Assembly: GCF_000735605.1 (NCBI RefSeq)
Contig: NZ_JPKG01000040.1
Coordinates: 124,001 to 188,000, forward strand
Reading direction: 5' to 3'
Source of the DNA: Allobosea sp. LC85
Lineage (GTDB): Bacteria > Pseudomonadota > Alphaproteobacteria > Rhizobiales > Beijerinckiaceae
DNA: 64,000 bases
Shown: positions 62,077 to 64,000 of the stretch, in pieces
How positions within the stretch are numbered: position 1 is the first letter of the stretch
Layout: the number at the start of each line of letters is the position of its first letter
Program-made: the position numbers and the translations under genes
Notes under the pieces: generated by a model
Databases searched by the model: none
What the model was told of the DNA's origin: nothing
Seen by the model: only the letters and a program-made list of their open reading frames with translations

Positions 62077-62193
62077 GCTAGAGCATGCTGCGAAAAAGTG
62101 GCAACGGTTTTTCGCAGCAAGCATGCTCTAAACTATGAGAGTCGATCACGTTTTCTGCGTTTGGACGATTTCGTCCAAACGCAGTGTGATCTG
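62077..62193. repeat. Second family of two-hairpin repeat (GCATGCTGCGAAAAA type)
   Basis: TAGAGCATGCTGCGAAAAA ... TTTTTCGCAGCAAGCATGCTCTA is a long near-perfect stem. It is followed by CTGCGTTTGGACGA / TCGTCCAAACGCAG, a perfect second stem. The build is like that of the GCATCGG repeats, but the sequence differs. Confidence 0.75.
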
Positions 62194-62282
62194 ATGGCTG
62201 GTCCCATTTCCAAAGGTCTCGCACAGGAAACAAACGCGTGCTGATCGATCAGTTTTAGCTTTCTTAACGCCCGAAATGTCAC

Positions 62283-62298
62283 GGAGCTGCGCAGCTCC
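62283..62298. promoter_or_regulatory. Perfect 16-bp palindrome before the chemoreceptor gene
   Basis: GGAGCTGC followed directly by GCAGCTCC, ending 28 bp before ATG 62327. It may be an operator, or a leader hairpin near the ribosome site (GAGGA at 62317). Confidence 0.4.
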
Positions 62299-62326
62299 AG
62301 CTGTTGCGAGCATTTCGAGGATCGAC

Positions 62327-64000
62327 ATGACGTTAGGTAATATTCGTATCAGCATCAAGATCGCAGCAGCGATGCTGATTGTCGGGTTGATTGGCCTGGT
62401 CGCGACGATTCTGAGCAGCGTGCAGTTGAGCGAGGTCGACAGCACCTATTCCGAGCTGATCAATTCGCGCAGCAAGGCAACGCTTGCCACCGCTCGTTCG
62501 GCGCGCGCCGCAAACGATATTCTGGCTCAGGCCTACAAGGTCATTGCCTATCCTCGCGAGACCGATGGTGCACGCAATGCCCAGAGCCAGCTGCAGCGCT
62601 CCTATGGCCTGGCGCTTGAACTGCTGAAGGAGGGACAGTCCCACCTTCCGCAGCGGGCCGCTGAATACGACGCCCTGACCAAGCAGGTCACCGACATCAA
62701 GGAGGGCGTCGATCGCGCGCTCTATTACGGCGCCAATGATGACAGCGAACGGGCGCTGGCCGTGATGGACGAGCTCGACGGCAAGCTCACCGCTGTCGTC
62801 CGCAACATCACCGACTTCAACAACGCGCTTGGAAAGGATACCGAGACGACCAGCGGAAGGTTGAGCTCGGAGACGAAGCGCACCATCGCCACTGTCATCG
62901 GCGGCAGCCTGCTTGGCCTGTTGATTGGCCTGGGCGGCGCGATGTGGATGTCGGCGAAGAGCATCACTGGCCCATTGGCCCGGTTGAAAGGCACGATGGA
63001 GCGGCTCGCCGCCAGCGATTTCGATGCCGAGATCGAGGGTCAGACGCGGCGTGACGAAGTCGGCGAAATGGCCCGGGCCGTGCTGATCTTCAAGGAGAAT
63101 GGCCTCGAGATGCGCCGGCTCGAAGCTCAGACCACCGAGCAGGAGCGCCTGACCGATGCAGAGCGTCGTCGCAACGAGGCCGAGCGCCAGCGCGTCGAGG
63201 CCGAGCGGGCGATGCTCGCCAAGGAACAACAGCATGTCGTCGGGCTGCTCGCCGCTGGCCTGGAGATGCTGGCGCAGGGCGATCTGACCTACCGCATCGA
63301 CGACAATGTCGCGGCCGACTATCTCAAGCTCCGCGACGACTTCAACGGTGCGGTGAACCGCCTCTCCGAGACCGTCGCGACGATCCAGACGACCTCGGTC
63401 GATGTCGCCAATGCCGCACGCGAAATCAATATGGGCGCCGACGACCTGTCGAAGCGCACCGAAGAGCAGGCCTCCTCGCTCGAGGAAACCGCCGCGACGA
63501 CGGAAGAGCTTGCCGCATCCGTCAAGGCGTCCGCCTTGTCGTCCCGCCAGGCCGTACTGCTCGCCAACGAGGCGACCGAGGTTGCCGAGAAGGGCGGCGC
63601 GATCGTCACCGACGCCGTCGCCGCCATGGCGCGGATCGAACAGGCCTCACGCAAGATCTCGGACATCACGTCGGTTATCGACGAGATCGCCTTCCAGACG
63701 AACCTGCTTGCGCTTAACGCAGCTGTCGAGGCAGCCCGCGCCGGCGATGCGGGCAAGGGCTTTGCCGTGGTCGCCTCGGAGGTCCGCACCCTGGCCCAGC
63801 GCTCCTCCGAAGCAGCCAAGGACATCACCTCACTGATCAGCGAATCGGGTGTCGAGGTCGCCCAAGGTGTCGGCCTGGTCCGATCGGCCGGCGAGGCGCT
63901 CGGCAAGATCGTCGAAGCCTCGAAGAAGGTTTCCGCCACCGTCTCCGACATCTCCGCGGCCTCGGCCGAGCAGGCCAACGGCATCGATGAAATGAGCCAG
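62327..64000 (+). CDS. Transmembrane methyl-accepting chemotaxis protein, 3' end outside the window
   Basis: At least 558 residues, with no stop before the window end. A first helix (about residues 8-32) is followed by a periplasmic four-helix-bundle-like sensor (to about residue 185, with several Ala/Arg-rich repeats). A second helix has IGGSLLGLLIGLGGAMW, then HAMP (SITGPLARLKGTMERLA), a coiled coil rich in Glu/Arg (EAERQRVEAERAML), and the MCP signalling domain with IDEIAFQTNLLALNAAVEAA and GKGFAVVASEVRTLA. It senses an unknown ligand. GAGGA lies upstream of ATG 62327. Confidence 0.92.
   Translation, partial: MTLGNIRISIKIAAAMLIVGLIGLVATILSSVQLSEVDSTYSELINSRSKATLATARSARAANDILAQAYKVIAYPRETDGARNAQSQLQRSYGLALELLKEGQSHLPQRAAEYDALTKQVTDIKEGVDRALYYGANDDSERALAVMDELDGKLTAVVRNITDFNNALGKDTETTSGRLSSETKRTIATVIGGSLLGLLIGLGGAMWMSAKSITGPLARLKGTMERLAASDFDAEIEGQTRRDEVGEMARAVLIFKENGLEMRRLEAQTTEQERLTDAERRRNEAERQRVEAERAMLAKEQQHVVGLLAAGLEMLAQGDLTYRIDDNVAADYLKLRDDFNGAVNRLSETVATIQTTSVDVANAAREINMGADDLSKRTEEQASSLEETAATTEELAASVKASALSSRQAVLLANEATEVAEKGGAIVTDAVAAMARIEQASRKISDITSVIDEIAFQTNLLALNAAVEAARAGDAGKGFAVVASEVRTLAQRSSEAAKDITSLISESGVEVAQGVGLVRSAGEALGKIVEASKKVSATVSDISAASAEQANGIDEMSQ

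Larger units (their letters stand above)
61983..62326. other. Intergenic region with a hairpin repeat and a palindrome
   Basis: No gene is visible in this 344-bp stretch. It holds the repeat at 62077-62193 and the palindrome at 62283-62298. It is the promoter region of the chemoreceptor gene. Confidence 0.6.

Overview
The window is 64 kb of GC-rich, densely coded chromosomal DNA from an alphaproteobacterium. The Usg protein, the DUF6867 gene inside a liv operon, the form II CO-dehydrogenase-like cluster, ExoD and families of intergenic hairpin repeats all point to the Hyphomicrobiales (Rhizobiales). A Bosea-like organism is my best guess, by inference only. I saw no rRNA, CRISPR array, complete insertion sequence or prophage. 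One tRNA gene (Leu, anticodon UAA) is present.

Layout. 1-9.7 kb: end of a DUF1624 acyltransferase, zinc-finger protein, aromatic-type FAD monooxygenase, a decayed chromate-transporter remnant, CNNM/HlyC-type membrane protein, DUF938 methyltransferase, tRNA-Leu, DUF1190-like protein, a stand-alone acyl-ACP synthetase and a membrane protein, then about 0.9 kb without a convincing gene. 9.7-19.3 kb: DMT exporter, xanthine phosphoribosyltransferase, soluble double-PAS chemoreceptor, CinA-like protein after an AT-rich island, FkbM methyltransferase, SBP56/methanethiol-oxidase-like protein with a membrane partner, methionine aminopeptidase overlapping radC. 19.8-24.1 kb: the Anbu-type cluster (circularly permuted ATP-grasp, alpha-E, transglutaminase-like, proteasome-like protease). 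24.2-27.4 kb: GGDEF-EAL protein, ExoD, Usg. 27.8-38.1 kb: a long minus-strand cluster for a form II molybdenum hydroxylase (coxS-L-M structural genes, MoxR ATPase, VWA protein, XdhC-type domains, MoCF/MobA-like fusion, with RidA, NTF2-like and LysE genes between them). A globin-like chemoreceptor and coxG follow.

40.5-44.8 kb: a tight operon joining beta-ketoadipate-type enzymes (PcaB, PcaD, PcaC homologues) to both parts of an aconitase X. A flavin reductase and a GntR regulator with two matching palindromes lie just beyond. 46.6-48.5 kb: cupin, D-amino-acid oxidase-type enzyme and the remains of a kinase and a hydroxyproline epimerase. 48.8-54.3 kb: complete branched-chain amino acid ABC transporter (livHMGF, DUF6867, livJ) ending in a clear terminator. 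54.4-64 kb: RBBP9-type hydrolase, deleted metallophosphoesterase, purB, rpe, glutathione transferase, BASS-type transporter, a second D-amino-acid oxidase-type enzyme beside an M19 dipeptidase, and a HAMP chemoreceptor cut by the window end.

Most notable points: a 24-base Illumina P7 adapter sequence followed by A8 sits inside the chemoreceptor gene at 39573-39604, so that stretch of the assembly is probably artefactual; aconitase X lies inside a pca-type operon; the transglutaminase-like protein of the Anbu cluster has Pro where the catalytic Cys is expected; at least four decayed genes are visible; and five copies of a two-hairpin repeat are scattered through intergenic DNA.
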